Shown piece after piece: positions 8,024 through 16,681 of a stretch of 63,288 bases of DNA. The notes under the pieces were generated by a model that worked only from the letters and a program-made list of their open reading frames with translations, had not been told where the DNA came from and ran no database searches. Each line of letters opens with the position of its first letter. Positions within the stretch are counted from its first letter, which is position 1. This DNA is from 2-02-FULL-49-11 sp040757655 (GTDB lineage: Bacteria > Patescibacteriota > Patescibacteriia > 2-02-FULL-49-11): positions 1-63,288 of the forward strand of contig JBFLWV010000058.1 in the NCBI GenBank assembly GCA_040757655.1, in the 5' to 3' direction. Position numbers and translations under genes: made by a program.

Positions 8024-10834
8024 TCACTTGCACTCCTCCCAATTTCTCCCCACCCCCACATACACCTCAATGGGCACCTTCAGCGTGGCGACTGATTCCA
8101 TTTCTTCTTTGACCCATTGTGATACCTTGTCAATCAGTTCGTTTTTTACCTCAATGACCAGTTCGTCGTGCACCTGCAGGAGCATGCGCACGGGGCGGGA
8201 TGCAGGCAGCACGTCGGACAATCCTAATCCATTTTTCAGCCGTGCGTCAACTCTGATCATTGCTTTTTTCATCAGGTCGGCGGCAGTCCCTTGGATCGGG
8301 TGGTTGATCGCCATGCGTTCGGCAGCGGCTCTCAAACCTTGGTGTTCTGCGGCGATTTCGGGAAGATAGCGGCGACGGCCGAAGAGCGTTTCTACATATC
8401 CTTTTTCACGTGCCTCCGCAATAGTGTGGTCGACATACATTTTGATTCCTTTATGCACGCGGAAATAGCGCTCAATAAAGTCTTTTGCTTCATCAATCGT
8501 GAGGCCAGATCCCTCCGCGAGGCCGCGCGCGCCTAATCCGTAGAGGATGCCGAAATTAATAGTTTTTGCTTCTCTGCGTTGCTCCGGCGTTACCTTTTCA
8601 TAGGGGACACCAAGAACGTTCGATGCGGTGCGGCGGTGGATGTCCTCGTTGCGATGGAATGAGGTGATCATGGCGGCATCCCCGGTGAGCGATGCCGCGA
8701 TGCGCAATTCGATCTGGGAATAATCAGCTGAGAGGAGCCGAAAACCCCGATCTGCCACAAACGCTTTGCGGATTTCTCTCCCTTGTTCAGTCCGGATGGG
8801 GATATTTTGCAAATTTGGATTGGATGAGGAAAGGCGGCCGGTCGCTGCCACTGTTTGGTTAAAGTCAGTATGGATGCGCCCCGTTGCGGGATCAACTTGT
8901 GCCGGAAGCGCGTCGAGATAGGTGGAGCAGAGTTTAAACAATTCTCGGTACTCCAAAATCAATTCTATAATTGGATGGGTGCCCTTCAACTTCTCAAGCT
9001 CTCCTGCTGCGGTGGAGATGCCAGTTTTCGTTTTTCCTAAGCCCGTGGTTGAGATTTTGAGCTTCTCAAAAAGGATCACTTTCAACTGGGGGGGAGAGTT
9101 GATATTGAATTCCTGGCCTGCCATTTGGTGTATCTTCCTTTCGAGTCTCTGTAAGGTTTTCTTCACGCTTCGCGCCTGTCCTTTCAGTACGCTCGTGTCA
9201 ATTTTTATCCCCACTTCTTCCATGTCGGCAAGGATGGGGATGAGCGGCATTTCGAGCTCCTCAAGAAGCTGCAAGTTTTTTCGCTCCGCAAGGCGTGCGC
9301 GGTACGGTGCGATAAGCCGGAAGGTGAAATCAGCGTCCTCGCATGAATAATTTGCGATATCTTCATGGGGGACCGTTTCCATACTGATCTGATGAGGTCC
9401 TTTTCCAATGAGTTCTTCAATAGGCTGCATTTGGTATCCGAATTCCGTAAACACAGTCGAGTCAAGATTGTGTTGCCGTGATCCGGGATTTAAGAGGTAA
9501 GATGCCACCATGGTGTCGAAGGTAAATCCACACGCAGCAATGCCGGCGTGGCGCAGGACTTCCATGTCAAATTTCACGTTGTGGCCGTATTTTTCGATTT
9601 TTGGATTTTCTAATATTTCTTTCAATTGTTTGGAAATTGGAAATTGGAAATTGGAAATTACCACGTATTGAGCTTCTCCCTCCTTCCAGCAAAAACTTAT
9701 ACCGAGGAGTTTGTCTTTAAAGGGATTAAGCCCTGTAGTCTCTGTATCAAGGACAAATGATCGTTGTGTTTTTAGTACTCGGAGGAGTGCGTCAAATTTT
9801 TCTTCATCGTCAACCAGCGTATAGCGTGCCCCTTTCCATTCGCGGTGGGGGAGTGAGGTGCGCTCAAAGATGCTTCCTTGCGTGTGGCGCGTGGGTGGTT
9901 GTTTGTCTTCTCGTGAAGCTTTTTGTGTGGCAACCTCCACGGAGGTGGGGATTTTTCCTACCAACGACTGGAATCCCCATTGCCGGAAAAGTTGTACCAG
10001 TGCTTGCGTATCACAGCCACCCACGCGCGCGTCCTCAAGATTGAACATAAGCGGCGCATCTCGGACGATAGTGGCAAGTTTCTGTGAGAGAAGAGCGTCT
10101 TTTTTCCCTTGTATCAGTTTTTCCCGTATGCCAGGTTTTACGTCTGGGGTATCATGAGTCTCAATTCCCTCGTATAACCGATCGAGGGTTTTATAACGTG
10201 ACAGTAACTCCGTCGCGGTTTTCTCCCCAATTCCCTTCACCCCGGGGATGTTATCAGAAGGGTCGCCGCGGAGTGCTTTATAGTCAATCATCTGATTGGG
10301 TGCAAGGCCGAAACGCTCTTTCACTGCATCGGCATCATAGATCATGGTATCGGTGAAACCCTTGCGGAAGGTATAGACGTTCGTGTGTTCGTCAATCAAT
10401 TGAAGGGCATCCAGATCACCCGTCACGATGATTGTCTCAAGGTTGTGTTCTTGTGTTTTCGTGTTTTCGTGTTTTCGTGCTAACGTGCCAATAATGTCAT
10501 CTGCTTCAAAACCGTCTTTCTCAATGACTGGCAGGCGGAATGCGCGGATCATGTCCTTGATGAGCGGGATCTGGTCGTAGAGTTCCTGCGGTTGTGTGAT
10601 GCGCTGCGCTTTATACGCTTCGAACATTTTATCGCGGAAGGTGGGCGCCTTGGTGTCAAATGCGACCGCGCAAAACTTCGGCTTGAGGTCTTTGAGTACT
10701 TTCAGGAACGTGAGCGCAAACCCATAGACCGCATTAACGAGCTTGCCGTCCGTTGTTGTTAAGGGAGGCAGGGCATGGAATGCGCGGTGTAATAAAGCGT
10801 TCCCATCAATAATTACAAATTTTTGTAAAGCCAT
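8024..10834 (-). CDS. polA: DNA polymerase I
   Basis: 936 residues with all three modules. The N-terminal 5'-3' exonuclease has FVIDGNALLHRAFHA, EADDIIGTLA, VTGDLDALQL and a helix-hairpin-helix at GIGEKTA. The 3'-5' exonuclease starts near residue 350 and keeps its acidic motif (VLDTETTGLNPF). The C-terminal polymerase has LSADYSQIELRI, EAKTINFGILYG and QVHDELVIEV. It fills gaps in replication and repair. Two repeat-derived inserts are visible: 8-mer repeats at 10453-10476 after EADDIIGTLA, and four TTGGAAA heptamers at 9630-9657 in the exonuclease loop. It starts 18 bases after the preceding gene in a gatC-gatA-TIM-polA run. Confidence 0.95.
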   Translation of the reverse strand: MALQKFVIIDGNALLHRAFHALPPLTTTDGKLVNAVYGFALTFLKVLKDLKPKFCAVAFDTKAPTFRDKMFEAYKAQRITQPQELYDQIPLIKDMIRAFRLPVIEKDGFEADDIIGTLARKHENTKTQEHNLETIIVTGDLDALQLIDEHTNVYTFRKGFTDTMIYDADAVKERFGLAPNQMIDYKALRGDPSDNIPGVKGIGEKTATELLSRYKTLDRLYEGIETHDTPDVKPGIREKLIQGKKDALLSQKLATIVRDAPLMFNLEDARVGGCDTQALVQLFRQWGFQSLVGKIPTSVEVATQKASREDKQPPTRHTQGSIFERTSLPHREWKGARYTLVDDEEKFDALLRVLKTQRSFVLDTETTGLNPFKDKLLGISFCWKEGEAQYVVISNFQFPISKQLKEILENPKIEKYGHNVKFDMEVLRHAGIAACGFTFDTMVASYLLNPGSRQHNLDSTVFTEFGYQMQPIEELIGKGPHQISMETVPHEDIANYSCEDADFTFRLIAPYRARLAERKNLQLLEELEMPLIPILADMEEVGIKIDTSVLKGQARSVKKTLQRLERKIHQMAGQEFNINSPPQLKVILFEKLKISTTGLGKTKTGISTAAGELEKLKGTHPIIELILEYRELFKLCSTYLDALPAQVDPATGRIHTDFNQTVAATGRLSSSNPNLQNIPIRTEQGREIRKAFVADRGFRLLSADYSQIELRIAASLTGDAAMITSFHRNEDIHRRTASNVLGVPYEKVTPEQRREAKTINFGILYGLGARGLAEGSGLTIDEAKDFIERYFRVHKGIKMYVDHTIAEAREKGYVETLFGRRRYLPEIAAEHQGLRAAAERMAINHPIQGTAADLMKKAMIRVDARLKNGLGLSDVLPASRPVRMLLQVHDELVIEVKNELIDKVSQWVKEEMESVATLKVPIEVYVGVGRNWEECK

Positions 10835-10852
10835 ATAGATAATTCTACCATC

Positions 10853-11962
10853 TTATAGCTCAAGTAATGAATGGATTTCTTCAATAACGTCGTGCAAATA
10901 TTGACGTTCTTCCTCTAATTCTTGCGCGCGGACTTCATAGGGGATTCCTCGCGCGGGATCAATGATTTTTCTCATTATCAGGTTCCTTGCATGGGTGCTC
11001 ACGGTGCCGGGAGGGTCAAGCTCTGGCACAAGTCCGCCATTGAAATTGATTTTGGCGAGCGCAAAGAAGAACTGCTGGAGTTGGTGGCGCAGTTTTTGAT
11101 CCGTGCTTCCCGCAAAACTCTGATGCGCGTCTTGGTACGTGGATGAGGGAGCGTTGACGTGTGCGTGTTGGATAAGGCCGGGATAGCGGTCCTCAATTTT
11201 CCGCACGACAGTTGTGGGATCGAGATCGTGGATGCGGCAGTGTTGGAAATCTATCGTAAGTCCCATATGCTGCGTGTGTGCGTCGTGGAGCAATTCTGCA
11301 AGCATTATCGGGTTGTATACAAATTCAAATTTCTCACGAGGAAGTTGCGCAATAGTGTTCCCTTGCGTTTCTATTGCGATGGCTACTTCTGGCGCAATCT
11401 TATCTCGCGCGTCGGAGAGTTTTTCGACGAGCGATGGAATGTGCGCTTCCGGATGTTTCTTATTCATCAATAGATAGGCAAGTTCTGCTGCGTGCATGAC
11501 GAGCGTTCTCGCACCGACTGCGTGAGCAGTTTCCAGTCCTGCACCAAGACGTCCTTTATCCGTTACTGTTCCGCGCGTATTCCAGGATGGAAGGAATGTT
11601 GGATGCGGGGATGTAAGGCTGTATTTCAGCTTACTGGCAAGGGTTGGCTCTTTTTCCGCACGAGGCATGGCGCAATGCACTGAACGTACTAAGCCTTTAA
11701 GATATTTTTCAAGGTCATTTGTAGATTCTTCTCGCGTAAAGAAACGATTCCCCAGCACGTATTCGATCTGCGGATGAGGTATGCCAAGTTCTCGCAGTTC
11801 TCTAGAGAATTCTTTAAGGAAGAGTGCAGTTAGTTTCAGATTCCAGCCTGTGAGTTCGGGAAACGTGGGTAGGGTGATATTATGAAAAATCCGTTCTCGC
11901 TGTTCAGGAGTTGGGCACTCTGTTTCTTGTTCTGGCATGTGACGATTTTCAAGTTCAGACAT
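10853..11962 (-). CDS. Xylose-isomerase-like TIM-barrel protein
   Basis: About 370 residues from MSELENRHMPEQE, starting 13 bases after the gatA stop. Features fit an AP-endonuclease-2/xylose-isomerase-like barrel: GAGLETAHAVGARTLVMHAA, then EVAIAIETQG (metal-ligand Glu), MGLTIDFQHCRIHD (Asp and His) and IQHAHVN. The C-terminus is a Glu-rich helix. It could be a sugar isomerase or an endonuclease IV relative. Placement between gatA and polA does not decide between them. No specific reaction is claimed. Confidence 0.6.
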   Translation of the reverse strand: MSELENRHMPEQETECPTPEQRERIFHNITLPTFPELTGWNLKLTALFLKEFSRELRELGIPHPQIEYVLGNRFFTREESTNDLEKYLKGLVRSVHCAMPRAEKEPTLASKLKYSLTSPHPTFLPSWNTRGTVTDKGRLGAGLETAHAVGARTLVMHAAELAYLLMNKKHPEAHIPSLVEKLSDARDKIAPEVAIAIETQGNTIAQLPREKFEFVYNPIMLAELLHDAHTQHMGLTIDFQHCRIHDLDPTTVVRKIEDRYPGLIQHAHVNAPSSTYQDAHQSFAGSTDQKLRHQLQQFFFALAKINFNGGLVPELDPPGTVSTHARNLIMRKIIDPARGIPYEVRAQELEEERQYLHDVIEEIHSLLEL

Positions 11963-11975
11963 AATAGACTGGACT

Positions 11976-13535
11976 TCATAGGACTGACATAGAGAGCGGT
12001 GTCTTGAGATGATGGTCGGTGGTCTGTTGGAAGGCTTTACCCGCATGGAAGAGTCGGGATTCACTAAACGGCGGGGCAATGAGCTGCAATCCTATCGGAA
12101 GATTTGATTGCGGATCGTCAGGTGCAGGAGCAAAGCCGCAGGGGAGGGAGATAGCCGGCAATCCTGCGACGTTCACCGCGACCGTGAAGATATCTGCCAG
12201 ATACATAGCCAAGGGGTCATTTGCCTTTTCCCCGATTTTGAATGCCACGGTAGGCGAAGTGGGGCAGGCGATGAGGTCCACCTCTTTGAACGCCTGGTTA
12301 AAATCATCCCGAATGAGCGTACGCATTTGCTGCGCTTTTTTGTAATAGGCATCGTAGTAGCCGGCGGAGAGCGCATAGGTGCCGATCATTATACGGCGTT
12401 TGGATTCAGGCCCGAGTCCCCGCGTGCGCATGTTTTCATACCACTCAATCAACGCGGACTGACGCGGAACGTCACGCTTGCCTGTATCGCGGAAGGACGC
12501 GGAAGTGTCTGCGCCATTCACACCGCCGTACCTCATCCCATCATACCGCGCAAGATTTGAAGAAACCTCGGAAGGGACGAGAATATAATAAGTGGAAAGC
12601 GCGAGGGGTGCATGGGGGAGCGGAATCATTGTGACTACCGCTCCCAAACCCTCCAATTCCTCTATAGCTTCCCGTACGCATATTTTGACGCCCTCTTCAA
12701 TTCCTTCTGCATCCCAGTTTTTGCCGACATATTCTACGGGGATGCCTATTTTGAGGCCTTTACACCCTCTCTCCGCCAGCGGGCGGGTCTCCCCCTTATT
12801 AGGGGGAGAACCTATTGAGGTGGCGTCGCGCGGGTCATTGCCTTGTATCACGTTGAACACGGTTTCTGCTTCTTCAACAGTGCGGCTGAATACGCCTATC
12901 TGGTCAAGCGATGACGCCATGGCAATGAGGCCGTAGCGCGATATGCTGCCGTAGGTACAGTGCAGTCCCACTAAGCCGCAAAGTGAAGCAGGCTGGCGGA
13001 TGGATCCTCCGGTATCGCTTCCCAACGCGTAGGGCGCGAGTCCTGCGGCAACCGCAACCGCAGAGCCGCCTGATGATCCGCCAGGCACGCGTGTGGCATC
13101 CCAAGGATTTTTTACCGAGCCAAAAGCAGAGTTTTCATTTGACGCGCCCATGGCAAATTCGTCACAATTGGTTTTTCCCAGGAGGACGTATCCTTCTTCT
13201 TGTAGCTTCTCAATCACGGTCGCGTCATAAGGCGGCGTGTAGTGTTCCAGTATTTTTGCACTTGCTGTAGTGCGGATGCCTTTAGTGATAATAACGTCTT
13301 TCACTGCCGCAGGAACGCCAGTTAGGGATTTAAGGGGAAGACCCTGTGCAATCTGGTTATCCACTTCTTGCGCGGAAGCTAATGCTTCTTTCTCTGTAAT
13401 AGTGAGGAACGCGTTCAGTGCAGGATTATATTTCTTAATCCGTCCAAGATATTCTTGCGCAAGCTCACGAGCAGAGAAGTCTTTATGGAGGAGACCTTCG
13501 TGAATTTTTCCTATTGTCAAATTCTCTATCATCAT
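11976..13535 (-). CDS. gatA: Asp/Glu-tRNA amidotransferase subunit A
   Basis: About 519 residues from MMIENLTIGK; the frame further upstream begins with TTG. GatA releases ammonia from glutamine for amidation of Glu-tRNA(Gln) or Asp-tRNA(Asn). The amidase Ser-Ser-Lys triad is visible in GVPAAVKDVI (Lys) and GGSSGGSAVAVAAG (Ser residues), followed by SDTGGSIRQPASLCG. A hairpin of 9+9 bp (12788-12809) is read in frame as part of SIGSPPNKGETRPLAERG, in a loop before KGLKIGIP. gatC lies upstream; gatB is not in the window. Confidence 0.95.
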   Translation of the reverse strand: MMIENLTIGKIHEGLLHKDFSARELAQEYLGRIKKYNPALNAFLTITEKEALASAQEVDNQIAQGLPLKSLTGVPAAVKDVIITKGIRTTASAKILEHYTPPYDATVIEKLQEEGYVLLGKTNCDEFAMGASNENSAFGSVKNPWDATRVPGGSSGGSAVAVAAGLAPYALGSDTGGSIRQPASLCGLVGLHCTYGSISRYGLIAMASSLDQIGVFSRTVEEAETVFNVIQGNDPRDATSIGSPPNKGETRPLAERGCKGLKIGIPVEYVGKNWDAEGIEEGVKICVREAIEELEGLGAVVTMIPLPHAPLALSTYYILVPSEVSSNLARYDGMRYGGVNGADTSASFRDTGKRDVPRQSALIEWYENMRTRGLGPESKRRIMIGTYALSAGYYDAYYKKAQQMRTLIRDDFNQAFKEVDLIACPTSPTVAFKIGEKANDPLAMYLADIFTVAVNVAGLPAISLPCGFAPAPDDPQSNLPIGLQLIAPPFSESRLFHAGKAFQQTTDHHLKTPLSMSVL

Positions 13536-13547
13536 AGAAAAAATTTT

Positions 13548-13682
13548 CAATGCCTAAAGTCCAAAAATTTTCAATGCTCAATTTTCAATTTCCAAAGAAT
13601 GTCACAATGACTCAATTTTCAAAAGTTTGGTAATTGATTCATTGGGAATTGATTGAAAATTGGTATTTGAAAATTGAAAATT
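13548..13682. repeat. Heptamer-type hairpin repeat
   Basis: Units such as TCAATTTTCAATTTCC are answered by GGAATTGATTGAAAATTGG and TTTGAAAATTGAAAATTC, giving a long imperfect inverted repeat between gatC and gatA. It does not appear to hold a gene. Confidence 0.7.
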
Positions 13683-13685
13683 CGT

Positions 13686-13982
13686 TTACGTCTCAAATAC
13701 GCCCGGTACTTTCAAAAAGTCTCCCTCGCGCATTGAGGATTGCGACAAAAATTTATCCCGCGTCATTTCTCCTGATACGCACGTGATGTCATCATTGCGG
13801 GACACATTGAGTGCGCCTGACACGGTATGCGTAGGTTCCACTCCTTCCGTTTTTTGGCTTTGGATTTCGCTCACATAATCAAGAATGGAGGTTAATTGGC
13901 TTCCAAACCCCTTCTGCTCTTCTTCCGAGAGTTTCAAACGCGCAAGGCGGGTGATGTGCTGGATTTCATGTGACAAAGTCAT
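13686..13982 (-). CDS. gatC: Asp/Glu-tRNA amidotransferase subunit C
   Basis: 98 residues, normal length for GatC. The signature IQHITRLARLKLSEEEQKGF is followed by LTSILDYVSEIQ, a Val-Glu-Pro-Thr-His turn and MREGDFLKVPGVFET at the C-terminus. GatC wraps around GatA and GatB and stabilises the amidotransferase. It is the first gene of the gatC-gatA-TIM-polA run and is followed by a hairpin repeat. Confidence 0.93.
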   Translation of the reverse strand: MTLSHEIQHITRLARLKLSEEEQKGFGSQLTSILDYVSEIQSQKTEGVEPTHTVSGALNVSRNDDITCVSGEMTRDKFLSQSSMREGDFLKVPGVFET

Positions 13983-14086
13983 AGCATTAAGTCATTAAGT
14001 CATGAAGGATGGAAATAGTCAACTTGACTTTCAGAGAGAGAGAGTACTATTTGCCCGATTAGCCGATTAAAAAGGAGGTGAGTGCG

Positions 14087-14149
14087 ATGGCTAAGAAACG
14101 AAATCAATTAGGTGAGGAGCAAAAAAACTCGAATGTGTCGAAGGTATAG
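14087..14149 (+). CDS. 20-residue ORF with maximal Shine-Dalgarno
   Basis: MAKKRNQLGEEQKNSNVSKV, preceded by AAAAAGGAGGTGA. This contains the same 11-base AAAGGAGGTGA found before the ORF at 318. The downstream RNA can pair GAGCGC with GCGCTC and TTGTC with GACAA (14206-14252), then reaches a hairpin. The ORF could be a leader peptide or just the ribosome-contacting part of a regulatory RNA. Confidence 0.35.
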   Translation: MAKKRNQLGEEQKNSNVSKV

Positions 14150-14286
14150 GTGAGGTGTCGAGCTCTCCTGAAAGGTGGGGGACGATGTGATGAAATGAGT
14201 GAGGTAGGGAGCGCGAATTGTCCGAATCTGAATAACCATGCGACAAAGCGCTCGCGGGACGAGGACTTATAATCTGCTCTTCTTGG

Positions 14287-14338
14287 AAGGCTTGTGGGAT
14301 AAGTTAATCTTACAGGCCTTGTTATTTATTGTATCGGA
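14287..14338 (+). terminator. Probable terminator hairpin
   Basis: AAGGCTTGT pairs with ACAGGCCTT (one G-U), with inner pairing of ATAAG and CTTA, followed by GTTATTTATT. The T-run is interrupted, so the call is moderate. Confidence 0.45.
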
Positions 14339-14349
14339 ATTCTAATAAT

Positions 14350-14521
14350 TTGTAGCGTCGGAGTTAATCTCCGACCAATCGAGTGGCAGATAAACTGCCA
14401 CGCTACAATTGTTCAATCACCTGTAGCGTCATAGCTGGTCTATGACTCAACCGATCGGGTGGCAGACCCCGATAGTAGAAGCTACGCTTCACTACGGGGC
14501 ACGCAAGCTGCCACGCTACAG
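14350..14521. repeat. Dispersed TGTAGCGT / ACGGGGC-core repeat, copy 2
   Basis: A composite copy: TGTAGCGTCGGAG with CTCCGAC, GTGGCAGATAAACTGCCACGCTACA, then GTAGCGTCATAG with CTATGAC, and an ACGGGGC core ending GCCACGCTACA. It abuts the ligA stop codon and may act as its terminator. Confidence 0.75.
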
Positions 14522-14523
14522 AT

Positions 14524-16569
14524 TTATTTTTCAATGAGTTTCTGGAAATCTGACTCGTTGAGTATGGTGACGTTCAATTTTTTGGCTTTCTCAAATTTTG
14601 AACCAGGATTCTCGCCCACGATTACGTAGGAAGTTTTTTTGGAGACGGACTCTGATATTTCACCGCCCAAGGCGCGGATACGCGCTTTTGCTTCATCGCG
14701 CGACAGAGAGGAAAGGGTGCCGGTGAGGACAAAGGTTTTTCCTTGAAGCTGTAAGCCATAAGCCGTAAGCGTAGGGATTTCAATTGAGACACCTACGTTG
14801 AACAGTTTGTTAATGAGGTTGATATTGCGTTTATCATGGAAGTAATCGTGAAGGCTTTGGGCGACAACAGGGCCGATGTCTTTGATGGAGGACCATGTAT
14901 CTATTGTTAAATTTTCTACAATTTTTAAAAATTTTTTAACGGTAGAAGAAGCTGGAAGCTGGAAGCTAGAAGCTAGAAATTGAGCGATATCGTTGGCTGT
15001 CTCTTCGCCCACGTGGAGGATGCCGAGGGAGTAGAGGAAGCGGGAAAGGGGAATCGTTTTTTTATTGTGTATTGCATGTACTAATTTATTGGCTTTAAGC
15101 TCGGCAAAACCTTCGAGGCCGATGAGGTCTTCTGCTTTAAGGGTAAAGATATCAGCGGCGTCTTTGAGTAAGCCTTGGTCATAGAGCAGGTCTATGATTT
15201 TTACCCCCAAACCTTCGATGTCAAATGCCGCGCGCGAAACGAAGTGGTAAATCCCTTCGCGGTGTTTGGCAGGGCAGTGAGGATTTGCGCAGTAGTGCGC
15301 GACGAGCGTTTCCTTTTGGGTTATGTCACCACCGCAGACCGGACATTTTTTGGGTATGCGGAACTCACGCTCTTTTCCGGTGCGCAGCTGGGGAAAGGTG
15401 CTCACGACCGCGGGAATGATGTCGCCCGCTTTTTCAATGACGACGGTATCGCCGATTTTTATTCCCAGCCGCTTAATCTGATCGGCGTTGTGGAGCGTGG
15501 CGCGTGAAACCGTGGTGCCGGCGACGCGCACTGGTTCCAGGATCGTCACAGGCGTGAGCACGCCAGTGCGGCCGACTTGAATGATGATATTCTTAATCTT
15601 CGTGGTTGCTTGTTCTGCGGGAAATTTGAATGCGATCATCCAGCGTTCTGATTTGCCCACCGACCCCAGGCATTTCTGTTGGACAAGGTTATTGAGCACC
15701 ACCACGACTCCGTCGATCTGGTAGGGGAGGTTCTCCCGCTCTTTTTGTTTCCGTTCAATATAATTCCACGCGGCGTCTAAATTGTTCAATTCTTCGCATA
15801 GGCGGTTCGTCTTAAAGCCCCAGTTTTTTAGGGCGGCGTGCACCTGCGCATGGGTGGCAAGGCCGAGATCACTGATGATTTCAAAGGCGTAAAAATTCAT
15901 TTTTCTCGAGGCGGCGATTTTGGGGTCGAGCTGGCGGATCGAGCCTGCCGCAAGATTGCGCGGATTTGCGAATGTTTTCTCCTTGTTTTTTATCTGCAAC
16001 TTATTAATGCGCTCCAGCTCTTTTTTCTCAATCACGATCTCGCCGCGGACATAAAGCTCTTTGGGAACCTTCGTGTTTTGTTCACTACGGAGCCGTAGAG
16101 GTATACTGTCGATTGTTTTTAAATTCTGCGTAACATCTTCGCCCACCCTCCCGTCGCCGCGCGTAGCACCCTGTATAAACAATCCGTTTTCATATTTCAA
16201 TACGATCGCTAACCCATCCATTTTAAGCTCTCCGTAGTATCCCTTCACCTTCTCCCCCAAGAGTATTTCATTTCGCTCTTCCCAGTCCTTCAGTTCTTTA
16301 AACGTAAATGCGTCATTGATGGAGAGGATTGGTTGTGGGTGTCTCACCTGCGTAAATGCAGGCAGCGGTTCGCCACCCACGCGCTGGGTGGGAGAGTCAG
16401 GGGTGATGAGGTCTGGGAATTGCGTTTCCAGCTGCGCAAGCTCGTGTTTCAGGGAATCATCCACGGCATCAGACACCCGCTGTTTATCCAGTACATGGTA
16501 GGCGTAGCGGTTTTCGTCAATCAGGGAGCGTAATTTTTTAATACGGATTTTAGCTTCAGAACGAGTCAT
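14524..16569 (-). CDS. ligA: NAD-dependent DNA ligase
   Basis: 681 residues from MTRSEAKIRIKKL. It seals nicks in replication and repair. Order: Ia domain (YHVLDKQRVSDAVDDSL), adenylation domain with catalytic Lys in YGELKMDGLAIV, OB fold, four-Cys zinc finger (CPVCGG and CANPHC), helix-hairpin-helix region and C-terminal BRCT (FVLTGTLSSLSRDEAKARI, YVIVGENPGSKFEKA). In-frame repeats interrupt the region before the BRCT: GAAGCTG/GAAGCTA heptamers at 14948-14975 (encoding SSFQLPASST) and AAGCTGTAAGCCATAAGCC at 14745-14770. All core motifs are intact. Confidence 0.95.
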   Translation of the reverse strand: MTRSEAKIRIKKLRSLIDENRYAYHVLDKQRVSDAVDDSLKHELAQLETQFPDLITPDSPTQRVGGEPLPAFTQVRHPQPILSINDAFTFKELKDWEERNEILLGEKVKGYYGELKMDGLAIVLKYENGLFIQGATRGDGRVGEDVTQNLKTIDSIPLRLRSEQNTKVPKELYVRGEIVIEKKELERINKLQIKNKEKTFANPRNLAAGSIRQLDPKIAASRKMNFYAFEIISDLGLATHAQVHAALKNWGFKTNRLCEELNNLDAAWNYIERKQKERENLPYQIDGVVVVLNNLVQQKCLGSVGKSERWMIAFKFPAEQATTKIKNIIIQVGRTGVLTPVTILEPVRVAGTTVSRATLHNADQIKRLGIKIGDTVVIEKAGDIIPAVVSTFPQLRTGKEREFRIPKKCPVCGGDITQKETLVAHYCANPHCPAKHREGIYHFVSRAAFDIEGLGVKIIDLLYDQGLLKDAADIFTLKAEDLIGLEGFAELKANKLVHAIHNKKTIPLSRFLYSLGILHVGEETANDIAQFLASSFQLPASSTVKKFLKIVENLTIDTWSSIKDIGPVVAQSLHDYFHDKRNINLINKLFNVGVSIEIPTLTAYGLQLQGKTFVLTGTLSSLSRDEAKARIRALGGEISESVSKKTSYVIVGENPGSKFEKAKKLNVTILNESDFQKLIEK

Positions 16570-16571
16570 AG

Positions 16572-16681
16572 TTATAATAATGCAAAATGCAAAATCCAAA
16601 AATCAAAATGAAGGCATTTCGTCCCGCCTTGCGGGACTCCATAATTTTGGGATTTGGATTTTAGATTTTGGAATTTATAGA
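16572..16681. repeat. AAAATCC-type hairpin repeat
   Basis: CAAAATGCAAAATCCAAAAATCAAAATG on the left and GGATTTGGATTTTAGATTTTGG on the right form an imperfect inverted repeat between the pilin gene stop and ligA. A CGTCCCGCC/GCGGGAC hairpin is nested in it. Confidence 0.65.

Larger units (their letters stand above)
13983..14523. other. Long intergenic region with structured RNA candidate and repeat
   Basis: Holds a possible plus-strand promoter (TTGACT 14024-14029, 15 bases, TACTAT 14045-14050), a 20-codon ORF at 14087, a paired region around 14206-14252, a hairpin at 14288-14330 and a dispersed repeat at 14350-14521. The minus strand must also carry the gatC promoter. Confidence 0.5.
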
